This document shows, piece by piece, positions 35,368 to 44,130 of a DNA stretch of 64,000 nucleotides (its first letter is position 1; the number at the start of each line of letters is the position of its first letter). The stretch lies in the NCBI RefSeq assembly GCF_001375535.1, contig NZ_LN831197.1:3125366-3189365 (forward strand), given 5' to 3'. The translations under genes were made by a program, and so were the position numbers. The notes below the pieces were generated by a model. The model did not search any database. It was not told the DNA's origin and saw only the letters and a list, made by a program, of their open reading frames with translations. The DNA comes from Bacillus niameyensis (GTDB lineage: Bacteria > Bacillota > Bacilli > Bacillales > Bacillaceae_C).

Positions 35368-35566
35368 AAAACTACTCATCGTTTTGATGTTTTCTCCCCT
35401 ATTGCTAGCACAAAGCATATTTTTGTTTATTGATGCAAAGAAAAAGGGTTCTTATGCCTGGATCTGGGGGATTTGGGGACTGATCCAATTACCATGTCCA
35501 ACCATTTTTTATTACTTTATTGTTATTCGACCGTATCGGAAGAAATTGAAACTGGAGGATGAATAA
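35357..35566 (+). CDS. yxlD: YxlD, SigY-associated membrane protein
   Basis: 69 residues with two transmembrane helices (LIVLMFSPLLLAQSIFLFI and AWIWGIWGLIQLPCPTIFYY) of the short phospholipase-D-nuclease N-terminal-like type. Works with YxlC in restraining SigY in Bacillus subtilis. Overlapped by yxlC upstream, two bases before yxlE. Confidence 0.85.
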   Translation: MNSEKLLIVLMFSPLLLAQSIFLFIDAKKKGSYAWIWGIWGLIQLPCPTIFYYFIVIRPYRKKLKLEDE

Positions 35567-35568
35567 TC

Positions 35569-35757
35569 ATGGATATTGCATGGGAACTAATAGCCCCTGT
35601 GATCGGGTTGCAATTAATATTAATGACCATAGCGCTTGTTAGCTGTGTAAAGGAAGAAGAAACCAATGGGCCAAAGTGGTTGTGGATCCTCATTATTATT
35701 GCTGTAAATCTGATAGGTCCTATTCTTTATTTTATCATTGGCCGCAAAAAGCAATGA
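35569..35757 (+). CDS. yxlE: YxlE, SigY-operon membrane protein
   Basis: 62 residues, two transmembrane helices, same small fold as YxlD (PKWLWILIIIAVNLIGPILY). The role is unclear; possibly an assembly partner of the YxlFG transporter. GGAGGATGAATA precedes the ATG. Confidence 0.82.
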   Translation: MDIAWELIAPVIGLQLILMTIALVSCVKEEETNGPKWLWILIIIAVNLIGPILYFIIGRKKQ

Positions 35758-35772
35758 GTGGAGGAAGAGTAT

Positions 35773-36663
35773 ATGCTTTTATCTGTAAACCAATTAACAA
35801 AGAAATATAAAAATCAATTAGCTGTTGATGAACTGACACTGACAATTGAAGAAAATCAGTGTGTGGCGCTTTTGGGTCCTAATGGTTCGGGTAAAACTAC
35901 GACGATCAATATGTTAGCGGGACTACTCACACCAACATCTGGGAAAGTGACTTTTTTAGGGGGGGCGAAGATCAATCGTCGCGAAATCGGTTATTTACCA
36001 CAATATCCAGCCTTTTTCTCATGGATGACAGCAATAGAATATCTAAATTTCGCGGGAAAACTCTCAGGTCTATCTAAAAAGGAATTAAAGACAAAGTGTG
36101 AGGAAATGTTGACCTTCGTTGGATTGGAATCTGCGAAAAATAAGCAGATTGGCGGGTTTTCAGGTGGAATGAAACAAAGGCTTGGCCTAGCTCAGGCCAT
36201 GCTGCATGATCCAAAATTATTAATATTAGATGAACCTGTATCCGCACTTGATCCAGAAGGGCGCCGTGATGTACTAGATATTATGCAAAAGTTAAAAAAG
36301 AAAATGGCCATTCTATTTTCAACGCACGTTTTGCATGATGCTGAGCAAGTGTGCGATGAGATTATCATGCTGAAGGCAGGAAAAATAAAATGGTCGGGTA
36401 ACCTTAGTGAGCTTCGGAAAGTGCATGGTGATGACACGATCATCCTTTCAACGGTAGAACCTTTTGAGAATTGGCTTCAATCTAAAAAGTATATTCGTGA
36501 ATTCGACTTGCTTTCACCAGTTTCAGCGGAGATAAAACTATTTGATGCTAGCGGGCGAAACCTCCTTCTCAAAGACTGTTTACAATGTAACAGGACAATC
36601 ACGCGCTTTGAAGTGAAGAATTATTCATTGGAGGATGCCTATATGGAGGTTGTAAATCAATGA
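35773..36663 (+). CDS. yxlF: ABC transporter ATP-binding protein YxlF
   Basis: 296 residues. Walker A GPNGSGKTT, Q-loop YLPQYPAFFS, signature FSGGMKQRLG, Walker B LLILDEPVSALDP, His switch in ILFSTHVLHDAEQ. Pairs with YxlG as an exporter of unknown substrate. I chose ATG 35773 behind GTGGAGGAAGAG. Its stop overlaps the yxlG start (ATGA). Confidence 0.9.
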   Translation: MLLSVNQLTKKYKNQLAVDELTLTIEENQCVALLGPNGSGKTTTINMLAGLLTPTSGKVTFLGGAKINRREIGYLPQYPAFFSWMTAIEYLNFAGKLSGLSKKELKTKCEEMLTFVGLESAKNKQIGGFSGGMKQRLGLAQAMLHDPKLLILDEPVSALDPEGRRDVLDIMQKLKKKMAILFSTHVLHDAEQVCDEIIMLKAGKIKWSGNLSELRKVHGDDTIILSTVEPFENWLQSKKYIREFDLLSPVSAEIKLFDASGRNLLLKDCLQCNRTITRFEVKNYSLEDAYMEVVNQ

Positions 36664-37436
36664 ACGTATTTATGACGTTGTTTAAGAAAGAATTACAAGA
36701 GGCATGGCGGGACAAGAAGCTTATTTGGCTTCCTATTGTTATTAGTATTCTTGCTATCTCTCAACCGATTAGCCAATACTATATGCCACAAATCCTAGAG
36801 ATGGCAGGCGGTCTACCAGACGGAACGGTTATAGAAATTCCAACACCATCTGGAGCGGAAGTACTAGCAGGAGTGCTCAGCCAACTTGGGATCATGGGAA
36901 CGGCTATCTTTGTTTTAAGTGTGATGGGAAGTATTGCCCACGAAAGAAATAGTGGGGCTCTCTCCCTTGTGATGGCGCGTCCTGTTCAAGCATTTCAGTA
37001 TATAGGAAGCAAATGGGCCGCTAATGCAGTTATCCTCTTACTTTCTTTTGTTATCGGTTTTGGACTTTGCTATTATTATACGAATTTACTTTTTAGCCAT
37101 GTGGAGGCCAAGCTGTTTTTTGGTAGTATGGCTGTGTATAGTATTTGGATACTATTTATTTTAGCAGTTACACTACTTGGAGGAACACTATTTAAAAAGA
37201 TTGGCGGCATAGCGGGAGCAAGCCTTGTAACGTTGGCCTTTATAGCACTATGTGGATCATTATTTCCTAAATTTATGGGATGGAGCCCTGCGAACGCTCA
37301 AAGTCAAGCTAGCCATTATTTGATAATGGGGTCATGGGGGGATTCATTTTCAGTCATGATCATTTCAAGTGTGCTTCTTCTTATATCCTTGTTCTTATTA
37401 ACTACTTTTTTATTTAAGCGCTATGAAAATTATTAA
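36660..37436 (+). CDS. yxlG: ABC transporter permease YxlG
   Basis: 258 residues, ABC-2 type membrane subunit with six helices (LGIMGTAIFVLSVMGSIAHE and SKWAANAVILLLSFVIGFGL among them). Last gene of the sigY operon, translationally coupled to yxlF. Array III begins 47 bases after its stop. Confidence 0.88.
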   Translation: MNVFMTLFKKELQEAWRDKKLIWLPIVISILAISQPISQYYMPQILEMAGGLPDGTVIEIPTPSGAEVLAGVLSQLGIMGTAIFVLSVMGSIAHERNSGALSLVMARPVQAFQYIGSKWAANAVILLLSFVIGFGLCYYYTNLLFSHVEAKLFFGSMAVYSIWILFILAVTLLGGTLFKKIGGIAGASLVTLAFIALCGSLFPKFMGWSPANAQSQASHYLIMGSWGDSFSVMIISSVLLLISLFLLTTFLFKRYENY

Positions 37437-37482
37437 TAACGTATGAAAGACTCGGCGATTTAAAAGATGCAACTTAAAGCTA

Positions 37483-37920
37483 ATCGTTACCGTTTTACGT
37501 GAGGGCATGGCATGGCGGTAACGCATCAAGTCGAATCGTTACCGTTTTACATGAGAGCACGACAAAACGGTAACGAATCAGAGCAAATCGTTACCGTTTT
37601 ATATGAGAGTACGTCAAGGCGGTAACGAATCAGAGCAAATCGTTACCGTTTTACATGAGATCACGTCAAGACGGTAACGAATCAGAGCGAATCGTTACCG
37701 TTTTACATGAGATCACGTCAAGACGGTAACGAATCAGAGCAAATCGTTACCGTTTTATATGAGAGTACGTCAAGGCGGTAACGCATCAAGTCGAATCGTT
37801 ACCGTTTTACATGAGAGCACGACAAAACGGTAACGATTTACAGCTAATCGTTACCGTTTCTCATATGGGCGCCACATAGCGGTCACGATACACGGCGATC
37901 GTGACATCCCTCTCATCTCT
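37483..37920 (+). repeat. 52-bp hairpin-unit tandem array (array III)
   Basis: CGTTAC recurs at 37485, 37537, 37589, 37641, 37693, 37745, 37797 and 37849, exactly every 52 bases; a worn ninth unit is at 37900. Each unit is an inverted repeat, CGTTACCGTTTT..AAAACGGTAACG, around a loop with CATGAGA, plus a 10-13-base linker. Arm variants (AAGACGG, AAGGCGG) still pair as G.U in plus-strand RNA. Unit variants run A-B-C-D-D-C-B. It fills the convergent gap between yxlG and the MFS gene and ends at the MFS stop codon. Confidence 0.95.
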
Positions 37921-39087
37921 TTATACGGTTTGTGTCTTTTTCAAAGTTAATCTATAAACCTGATACAAAGCAAATGCGATAATAGACAAGATTAACCCGG
38001 AAATATAAGGCAATCCCGTAGCGATTTTAAATAACCAGCCACCTAGGGGGGGACCGACAATTCTGCCCATTGAATCAAATGATGATAAGAGGCCTGTCGT
38101 GCTTCCGTGCCCCGCTGTTGAAGTTTTCGTTAATAACGCGGATACACTTGGACGAATAACGCCATTTCCGATTCCGAAAATCGTTAGAAATATTGCTGCT
38201 GTAGTAAAGTTGTTAACTAGTAAAATTAAGCCAAACCCGATAGCCGAAATCGCGATTCCAATTTGAATGACGAATCCCTCGCCATATTTTTTCGTCAATT
38301 TCCCAACTAAACCACCTTGCACAATGGCTCCAGCTAGTCCCATAATCATAAATAAATATCCGAGTTCGACTGTTCCTAAGCCAGCTCTTTTTGCAGCAAA
38401 ATAAGCAAATGTTGCCTCAAGACCAGCAAGTGATAAGGAAACAAATAACTGAAGAAAATAGAGAATGGAGATAGGACCATTCATAGCTTTGAACATCGGT
38501 TCCTTTTTCTTCGATTGTGCACCTCTCTTCTCAGATGGCAAAGATTCACGAAGGATGGTCATGACAAGGAAAAAAGTAATGATAGAAGAAATACCAGCGA
38601 TTATAAACGGCATACTTAAACTTGTTTTAGAGAAGATCCCGCCAATTGCAGGCCCTAAAATAAACCCTAAGCCAACCGATGCACCGACAACGCCCATTCC
38701 TTTTCCGCGATCTTCAGGTGACGTAATATCTGCTACATAGGCTGTAACTGTAGGCATATTGGCTGATGATAACAGGCCGCCAATGATTCTTGCAGCGAAA
38801 AGCATCCATAGCTCGGTAGCAAAAGCCATTAAGAAAAAGGAGATTGCCAGCCCGAAAATCCCAATCATAATGACAGGTTTTCTACCGATTCGATCAGAAA
38901 TTCTCCCCCAAAAAGGCGAAAACAGCAGTTGCATTAGGGAGTAAACAGCCATTAATAGACCTAATTGAGTAGGAGATGCTCCCATTTCTTCAGCGTAAAA
39001 TGGCAGGACGGGAATAATAATACCAAATCCAACCATGACAAAAAACATAACAGCAAAAAGGACAGGTAATGCTTTTTTTGTGTCCAT
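37921..39087 (-). CDS. MFS drug/metabolite exporter
   Basis: 388 residues, twelve transmembrane helices. The loop 2-3 signature GRISDRIGRKPV (family consensus G-x-L-a-D-r-x-G-r-k) and the antiporter motif region GVVGASVGLGFILGPAIGG mark the DHA1 type (TetA/NorA/Blt-like proton antiporters). Substrate unknown; multidrug efflux is the usual role. I prefer ATG 39087, with GGAGTGA eight bases upstream, to GTG 39099. Array III abuts its stop and may be its 3' untranslated region. Confidence 0.87.
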   Translation of the reverse strand: MDTKKALPVLFAVMFFVMVGFGIIIPVLPFYAEEMGASPTQLGLLMAVYSLMQLLFSPFWGRISDRIGRKPVIMIGIFGLAISFFLMAFATELWMLFAARIIGGLLSSANMPTVTAYVADITSPEDRGKGMGVVGASVGLGFILGPAIGGIFSKTSLSMPFIIAGISSIITFFLVMTILRESLPSEKRGAQSKKKEPMFKAMNGPISILYFLQLFVSLSLAGLEATFAYFAAKRAGLGTVELGYLFMIMGLAGAIVQGGLVGKLTKKYGEGFVIQIGIAISAIGFGLILLVNNFTTAAIFLTIFGIGNGVIRPSVSALLTKTSTAGHGSTTGLLSSFDSMGRIVGPPLGGWLFKIATGLPYISGLILSIIAFALYQVYRLTLKKTQTV

Positions 39088-39242
39088 AGAAGTGTTCACT
39101 CCGGTCTATAAAAGATATGATCATACTTTATTTGGATGGATAAAGAAAACTAACATAAAAATTTTACCACTCTAAGAAAGAATAACATAGTTAAAACATT
39201 TTATCCGAAGAATGATATGGCAAATTATTGAAAAACATTATA

Positions 39243-39286
39243 TATAACGAACATTATTGGATTTAATTTAAAAAACATTCGTATTT
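39243..39286. promoter_or_regulatory. PurBox-like inverted pair upstream of pbuG
   Basis: TATAACGAACATT (39243-39255) and, inverted, AAATACGAATGTT (39274-39286) resemble the AWWWCCGAACWWT PurR boxes, one and three mismatches respectively, just upstream of the promoter. PurR control of pbuG is known in Bacillus subtilis. Confidence 0.5.
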
Positions 39287-39290
39287 ATTG

Positions 39291-39320
39291 TTGACGAATA
39301 TAGTTCTTTTATGCTAGATT
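39291..39320 (+). promoter_or_regulatory. Sigma-A promoter of pbuG
   Basis: TTGACG, 18-base spacer, TAGATT; the transcript would begin about 25 bases before the riboswitch. Confidence 0.6.
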
Positions 39321-39350
39321 ATAACTAACAAATAAACAATAAAGTTCATT

Positions 39351-39525
39351 GGATGTATATGCTTGGGAATATGGCCCGAACGTCTCTACCTGGTAACCGT
39401 AAATTACTAGACTACATTAAGAACTTGGAAATGCCGAGATAAGATGAGATCTGATCGATAGGTTAAATTTCCTTTATTCTTAAGTGTAGCAGACCCAGGT
39501 AGGTGTAATCCAACTTGGGTCTTTT
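39351..39525 (+). promoter_or_regulatory. Purine (guanine-class) riboswitch with terminator
   Basis: The aptamer (39351-39420) holds the conserved GGGAATATGGCCC, GTCTCTACC and the CTGGTAACCGTAAATTACTAG stem-loop. P1 closes as ATGTA / TACAT. The base before TACAT.. in GACTACAT is C, the guanine/hypoxanthine-specifying C74. A terminator, AGACCCAGGT / ACTTGGGTCT with T tail, lies at 39491-39525. Ligand binding should stop transcription of pbuG. Confidence 0.93.
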
Positions 39526-39556
39526 GTATTTCTTTTGAACTTTGGAGGGGAAAATG

Positions 39557-40858
39557 ATGAGTCGTTATTTTCAATTTAAAGAATTTAATACGAACTATCG
39601 TCAAGAATCAGTCGCTGGTCTAACTACTTTCTTAGCGATGGCTTATATTTTATTTGTAAACCCATCGATTTTAAGTGCAGCTGGGATGGATCAAGATGCC
39701 GTATTTGTAGCAACAGCACTTGCTTCAGCAGTTGGTTGTTTAATTATGGGATTATGGGCGAAATATCCAGTTGCGCTAGCACCTGGAATGGGAATTAACG
39801 CATTTTTTGCTTTCACAGTTGTAATTGGAATGGGAATTCCTTGGCAAACAGCATTAGCTGGGACATTCATCTCTGGAGTCATCTTCTTTATTTTAACATT
39901 AACAAAAATTCGTGAAACAATTATAAATGCAATACCTGATCAGTTAAAGCTTGCTGTATCAGCGGGTATTGGCTTGTTTATTGCCTTTTTAGGCTTCCAA
40001 AATGCTGGTATTATTGTGGAGGCAGACCCTGGAACAACGATTGTTGCTCTTGGCGATTTAACAGCACCTACTACTTTATTAGCCCTTTTAGGGTTAGTTA
40101 TTACGATTATTTTAATGGTTAGAGGCTTTAGAGGAGCTATCTTCTACGGAATGATTGCTACTTCCATTGCGGGAATCATCTTTAAACTTATTGACCTGCC
40201 AACAGGAGTTGTTGCTCCAATTCCGGACCTTTCGCCAACTTTTGGTGTTATGTTTAGCCATATACCTGACTTGTTTACACCTGAAATGTTAGTTGTTATC
40301 TTTACTCTACTATTCGTTGACTTCTTTGATACAGCAGGTACATTAATGGCAGTTGCAAGACAAGCCGGCATTCTTGTAGACGGAAAACTTCCAAGAGCGG
40401 GTAAGGCATTAAGTGCAGACTCTATTGCTACTATGGTCGGAGCGATCTTTGGAACATCTACAACAACATCTTTCGTCGAATCATCATCAGGTGTAGCAGC
40501 TGGAGGGAGAACAGGATTTACGTCAGTCGTTACAGCGGGATTATTCATTTTAGCATTGTTCTTTTCTCCGCTATTAGGTGTCGTTACACCGCAAGTGACT
40601 GCTCCAGCACTTATAATAGTTGGTGTTCTCATGGCATCATCGTTGTCGGAGATAAAGTGGAAGGAATTTGAAAATGCTATTCCAGCGTTTTTAACGATTG
40701 TCACTATGCCACTTGCGTATAGCATTTCAACTGGTATTGCCCTTGGATTTATTGTTTATCCGTTGACAATGGTTGTGAAAGGTAAATACAAAGAAGTGCA
40801 CCCAATCATGTATGTATTATTTGTTGTCTTTATTGCCTACTTAGGCTGGGCTGTTTAA
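39557..40858 (+). CDS. pbuG: NCS2-family hypoxanthine/guanine permease
   Basis: About 433 residues, AzgA/PbuG-type purine permease. AGLTTFLAMAYILFVNPSIL at the N-terminus, PVALAPGMGINAFFAF and the VDFFDTAGTLMAVARQAG and STTTSFVESSSGVAAGGRTG motifs are characteristic. Proton-driven uptake of hypoxanthine or guanine. Starts at 39554 and 39557 are both possible; 39557 has better spacing to GGAGGGG. Controlled by the riboswitch and probably PurR. Adenine deaminase follows, which converts adenine to hypoxanthine. Confidence 0.92.
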   Translation: MSRYFQFKEFNTNYRQESVAGLTTFLAMAYILFVNPSILSAAGMDQDAVFVATALASAVGCLIMGLWAKYPVALAPGMGINAFFAFTVVIGMGIPWQTALAGTFISGVIFFILTLTKIRETIINAIPDQLKLAVSAGIGLFIAFLGFQNAGIIVEADPGTTIVALGDLTAPTTLLALLGLVITIILMVRGFRGAIFYGMIATSIAGIIFKLIDLPTGVVAPIPDLSPTFGVMFSHIPDLFTPEMLVVIFTLLFVDFFDTAGTLMAVARQAGILVDGKLPRAGKALSADSIATMVGAIFGTSTTTSFVESSSGVAAGGRTGFTSVVTAGLFILALFFSPLLGVVTPQVTAPALIIVGVLMASSLSEIKWKEFENAIPAFLTIVTMPLAYSISTGIALGFIVYPLTMVVKGKYKEVHPIMYVLFVVFIAYLGWAV

Positions 40859-40880
40859 TAGATTGCTAGAAAAAAGAAGA

Positions 40881-40919
40881 GGGAATGCACATACTTGTAT
40901 GAGCATTCCCAACTTTTTT
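40881..40919 (+). terminator. Intrinsic terminator after pbuG
   Basis: GGGAATGC / GCATTCCC stem and six T. It leaves ade with its own promoter or with read-through only. Confidence 0.88.
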
Positions 40920-40936
40920 AGGGAAGGGGTAAGATC

Positions 40937-42739
40937 ATGGAAACTATGAACAAAAGAAAAAAACTCTATGAAGTGAGCCAACAATTATCAAAGGTTGCTA
41001 GAGGAATCGATCAAGCTGACTTAGTTATCAAAAATGGTACGCTAGTCAATGTGTTTACAGGAGAATTAATGGAACATATCGACATTGCCGTTTCAGAGGG
41101 AAGAGTTGCCTATGTTGGTGCAGCAGATCATACAATTGGTGAAAAGACCAAAGTGATCGATGCGAACGGTCAATATATGGTGCCTGGTCTGTTAGACGGC
41201 CATATGCATGTTGAAAGTACGATGTTATCTGTTACTGAATTTGCTAAAGCAGGCTTGGCGAAAGGAACAACTGCTATTTTCATGGATCCTCATGAAATTG
41301 CCAATGTATTTGGGACAGAAGGCGTCCGCTACATGCATGAAGAAGGGCAGCAATTGCCATTAAAAGTTTTTACAACTTTCCCTTCTTGTGTTCCAGCTAC
41401 CACAAATGGCTTTGAAGATGGTGGTGCGGTGTTAAGTGTTGAGGATATTCGCGAAGGCTTAAAATGGGATAATGTTGCGGGGCTAGGAGAGGTTATGAAC
41501 TTTCCAGGAGTAGTTTATGGCGATCCGCTTATGCATGGAGAAATAGCGGAGACGATTAAAGCGAATAAAACAGTAACAGGCCACTTTCCTGCTGAAGATT
41601 CGCAAATGCTGCAAGCTTATTTAGCATCAGGTGTGAGTTCCGACCATGAAACGGTGACAAGGGAGCAAGGGCTAGAGAAACTTCGCTTAGGCATGCATTT
41701 AATGATTCGGGAAGGCTCAGCATGGCATGATGTAAAAGAAGTGATTAAAGTTGTGACAGAAGATAAAGTAAATACCGATAATATAAGTCTTGTCACAGAT
41801 GATGTATACCCTCAAACTTTGGTTGAACAGGGGCACTTGAATCATGTAGTAAGAAGAGCGATTGAAGAAGGGGTCGATCCTGTTACAGCGATCCAAATGG
41901 CAACGATCAATGTTGCCCGCTACTTTAAGATGGACCAGGATTTAGGCGCTATAGCACCGGGTAAAATAGCGGATATTCTTTTAATGGATGATCTTCGTAC
42001 AATGGTGCCATCATCAGTAGTAGCCGATGGAGAAATCATTTTTGATAACGGCCAACTTGTTAAGGAATTCCCAAGCTTTACGTATCCAGAACATATTCGA
42101 AATTCAGTTCGTTTAAAAGCAGATCTATCTTCAGAGGACTTTTTATTAAAGAGCCGTACGAAAGAGGACTATGCAAAAGTGAATGTCATTAAGATTATTG
42201 AAAATAGCGCACGGACAGAAAAGATGGTCACTACATTGAATGTGCAAGAAGGTGTTATTCAACCAGATCTTAATGAAGACATTCTCACATTGGCCTGTAT
42301 TGAACGCCATCGGGGAACAGGACAAATTTCCCTTGGATTTGCTCATGGTTTCCAATTGAAAAAAGGAGCGGTTGCTTCAACAGTGGCCCATGATAGTCAT
42401 AATTTACTCGTAATGGGAACGAATTCGGACGATATGGCATTTGCGGCAAATGAGTTAGCAAAAGTTGGCGGCGGTATGATTGTTGTAGAAAATCAGAAGA
42501 TCCTTGCGTTAGTTAAAATGCCAATAGCTGGTTTAATGTCAGATCAGCCGTTAGAAACAGTAGTGCAAGAGGTAAAACAGCTGGAAGCGGCTTGGAAAGA
42601 GATCGGCTGCCCGATCCATGCACCGTTCATGACATTCTCTTTAATTGCCCTGCCTGTTATTCCTGAAATCCGAATTTCTAATCGGGGAATTGTGGATGTG
42701 ACTGAATTTAAGTTAATGGAGACAGAGATTATTCAATAG
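40937..42739 (+). CDS. ade: Adenine deaminase
   Basis: 600-residue amidohydrolase-superfamily adenine deaminase, hydrolysing adenine to hypoxanthine and ammonia. Metal-site motifs: GLLDGHMHVEST, MDPHEIANVFG and VTGHFPAED, and VTDDVYP for the catalytic Asp. Also ASTVAHDSHNLLVMGTN in the C-terminal domain. Length matches the bacterial Ade. GGAAGGGGT precedes the ATG, 18 bases beyond the pbuG terminator. Works with pbuG in purine salvage. Confidence 0.95.
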   Translation: METMNKRKKLYEVSQQLSKVARGIDQADLVIKNGTLVNVFTGELMEHIDIAVSEGRVAYVGAADHTIGEKTKVIDANGQYMVPGLLDGHMHVESTMLSVTEFAKAGLAKGTTAIFMDPHEIANVFGTEGVRYMHEEGQQLPLKVFTTFPSCVPATTNGFEDGGAVLSVEDIREGLKWDNVAGLGEVMNFPGVVYGDPLMHGEIAETIKANKTVTGHFPAEDSQMLQAYLASGVSSDHETVTREQGLEKLRLGMHLMIREGSAWHDVKEVIKVVTEDKVNTDNISLVTDDVYPQTLVEQGHLNHVVRRAIEEGVDPVTAIQMATINVARYFKMDQDLGAIAPGKIADILLMDDLRTMVPSSVVADGEIIFDNGQLVKEFPSFTYPEHIRNSVRLKADLSSEDFLLKSRTKEDYAKVNVIKIIENSARTEKMVTTLNVQEGVIQPDLNEDILTLACIERHRGTGQISLGFAHGFQLKKGAVASTVAHDSHNLLVMGTNSDDMAFAANELAKVGGGMIVVENQKILALVKMPIAGLMSDQPLETVVQEVKQLEAAWKEIGCPIHAPFMTFSLIALPVIPEIRISNRGIVDVTEFKLMETEIIQ

Positions 42740-42760
42740 GTAAAAATAAAGGTCTATATA

Positions 42761-42805
42761 AAGCAAGCTAGGAAAAATTGATTTATTTTTCTTAGCTTGC
42801 TTTTG
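42761..42805 (+). terminator. Intrinsic terminator after ade
   Basis: AAGCAAGCTAGGAAAA / TTTTTCTTAGCTTGCTT long stem followed by TTGGTTTT. Confidence 0.88.
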
Positions 42806-42939
42806 GTTTTAAATGTAAAACTAGGGAAATACAATCTGAAAATTAGGGAATACGATAGGTTAACAAATACCTTTTGGGAATATGCTTAATGTTATGATGG
42901 AATAAGAACATATTTCATGAATTGGGAGTTTAGTAAATT

Positions 42940-44001
42940 ATGCTTAGTTATATAAAAGGAAAGGCAGAGGATTTTTTTCCAGGTTATTTTGCACTAGTCA
43001 TGGCAACTGGTGCATTATCCATAGGTTCATTCTTACTTAGTTATGAAGTCATTGCAAAGGTGCTATTATACATTAATATTGTGGCCTATCTTTGTTTATG
43101 GGGAATAACGCTGATCCGATTGTTTGGCTATTTCCATAAATTAAAGATGGATTTGATGAGCCATGAGAAGGGGCCAGCCTTTTTTACATTAGTGGCTGGA
43201 ACGAGTGTATTTGGAAGCCAGTTAATCATTGTGGGAGGAAATCATTCTTTTTCCGTATTTTTGTGGGGGCTTGCTATTGCTTTATGGATTGTAGTTATGT
43301 ATACCTTTTTTTCGGCTGTCACGATTCGAAAAGATAAGCCATCCCTAGCAGAAGGAATTAATGGGGCTTGGTTGATTGCTGCGGTTGGAACACAATCGTT
43401 ATCCATTCTTGGCACTCTCCTTTCAGATTATGTTCAAAACGGTGTTGAGATTGTTCTGTTTTTTACTTTATGTATGTATTTCTTAGGTTGTATGTTATAT
43501 CTGAATATTATTACACTAATCTTTTATCGCTTTACTTTTTTGAAATTGGAGTTTTCAGCTTATACACCACCCTACTGGATCAATATGGGAGCGGTTGCTA
43601 TTACTACTTTAGGAGGTTCAACATTAATTTTGCATGCCTCTAATTGGTCGCTATTAGGTGAAATTACCCCTTTTTTAAAAGGCTTTACGTTGTTTTTTTG
43701 GATTACAGGGACATGGTGGATTCCTCTTTTATTCATCCTCATGATTTGGCGACATTTAATCCACCGTTATCCCCTTACTTATGACCCACAGTTTTGGGGG
43801 ATGGCATTTCCGCTTGCTATGTACACAACAAGTACTTTTCAACTTTCCAAGGCATTAGAGCTCCCATTTTTAACAATCATTCCTCATTTCATGGTTTATA
43901 TTGCGATTACAGCATGGATTGCTACTTTTCTCGGTATGCTTGCACATGAATCCCGCAACATTGTCAATCATATAAAAGCGGCTAGCAAAGGAAAAGCGTG
44001 A
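42940..44001 (+). CDS. TDT-family transporter (tellurite-resistance/dicarboxylate type)
   Basis: 353 residues with ten hydrophobic helices; FFPGYFALVMATGALSIGSF at the N-terminus and WGMAFPLAMYTTSTFQLSKA near the end are hallmark TDT/SLAC1-like segments. Members export dicarboxylates or sulfite, or act as anion channels. The substrate is not evident here. It is convergent with the ba3 oxidase operon; its stop codon lies in the shared terminator. Confidence 0.85.
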   Translation: MLSYIKGKAEDFFPGYFALVMATGALSIGSFLLSYEVIAKVLLYINIVAYLCLWGITLIRLFGYFHKLKMDLMSHEKGPAFFTLVAGTSVFGSQLIIVGGNHSFSVFLWGLAIALWIVVMYTFFSAVTIRKDKPSLAEGINGAWLIAAVGTQSLSILGTLLSDYVQNGVEIVLFFTLCMYFLGCMLYLNIITLIFYRFTFLKLEFSAYTPPYWINMGAVAITTLGGSTLILHASNWSLLGEITPFLKGFTLFFWITGTWWIPLLFILMIWRHLIHRYPLTYDPQFWGMAFPLAMYTTSTFQLSKALELPFLTIIPHFMVYIAITAWIATFLGMLAHESRNIVNHIKAASKGKA

Positions 44002-44026
44002 ACCAAAGATAGGCTCACGCTTTTTA
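43992..44026. terminator. Bidirectional terminator between TDT gene and oxidase operon
   Basis: AAAAGCGTGA..CC / GG..TCACGCTTTT with A and T runs at both ends; its left arm contains the TDT stop codon. Confidence 0.85.
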
Positions 44027-44030
44027 ATAT

Positions 44031-44117
44031 TTAATCCTCTTCCGGAGTATTAATCTCTACTGTTATAACGGTTATTACAACAGCGACAATCATTAAGGCT
44101 AATATGGCTAAAAACAT
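44031..44117 (-). CDS. 28-residue membrane peptide at the end of the ba3 oxidase operon
   Basis: MFLAILALMIVAVV.. then a short acidic tail (EINTPEED): one transmembrane helix. The ribosome site AAGGAGAGGATC is among the strongest in the window, and the start lies 14 bases after cbaA. It sits before the operon terminator, so it is very likely translated with the oxidase. Probably an accessory subunit. Too short for family assignment. Confidence 0.65.
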   Translation of the reverse strand: MFLAILALMIVAVVITVITVEINTPEED

Positions 44118-44130
44118 CCTGATCCTCTCC

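Noticed and set aside
37483..37920. CRISPR array
   Set aside because: Regular spacing suggested it, but the repeat covers the whole 52-bp period; there are no unique spacers, units are internally palindromic and no cas genes are near.
40144..40725. 193-residue minus-strand ORF inside pbuG
   Set aside because: Antisense shadow of a well-supported permease gene; alanine/threonine-rich, no start signal.
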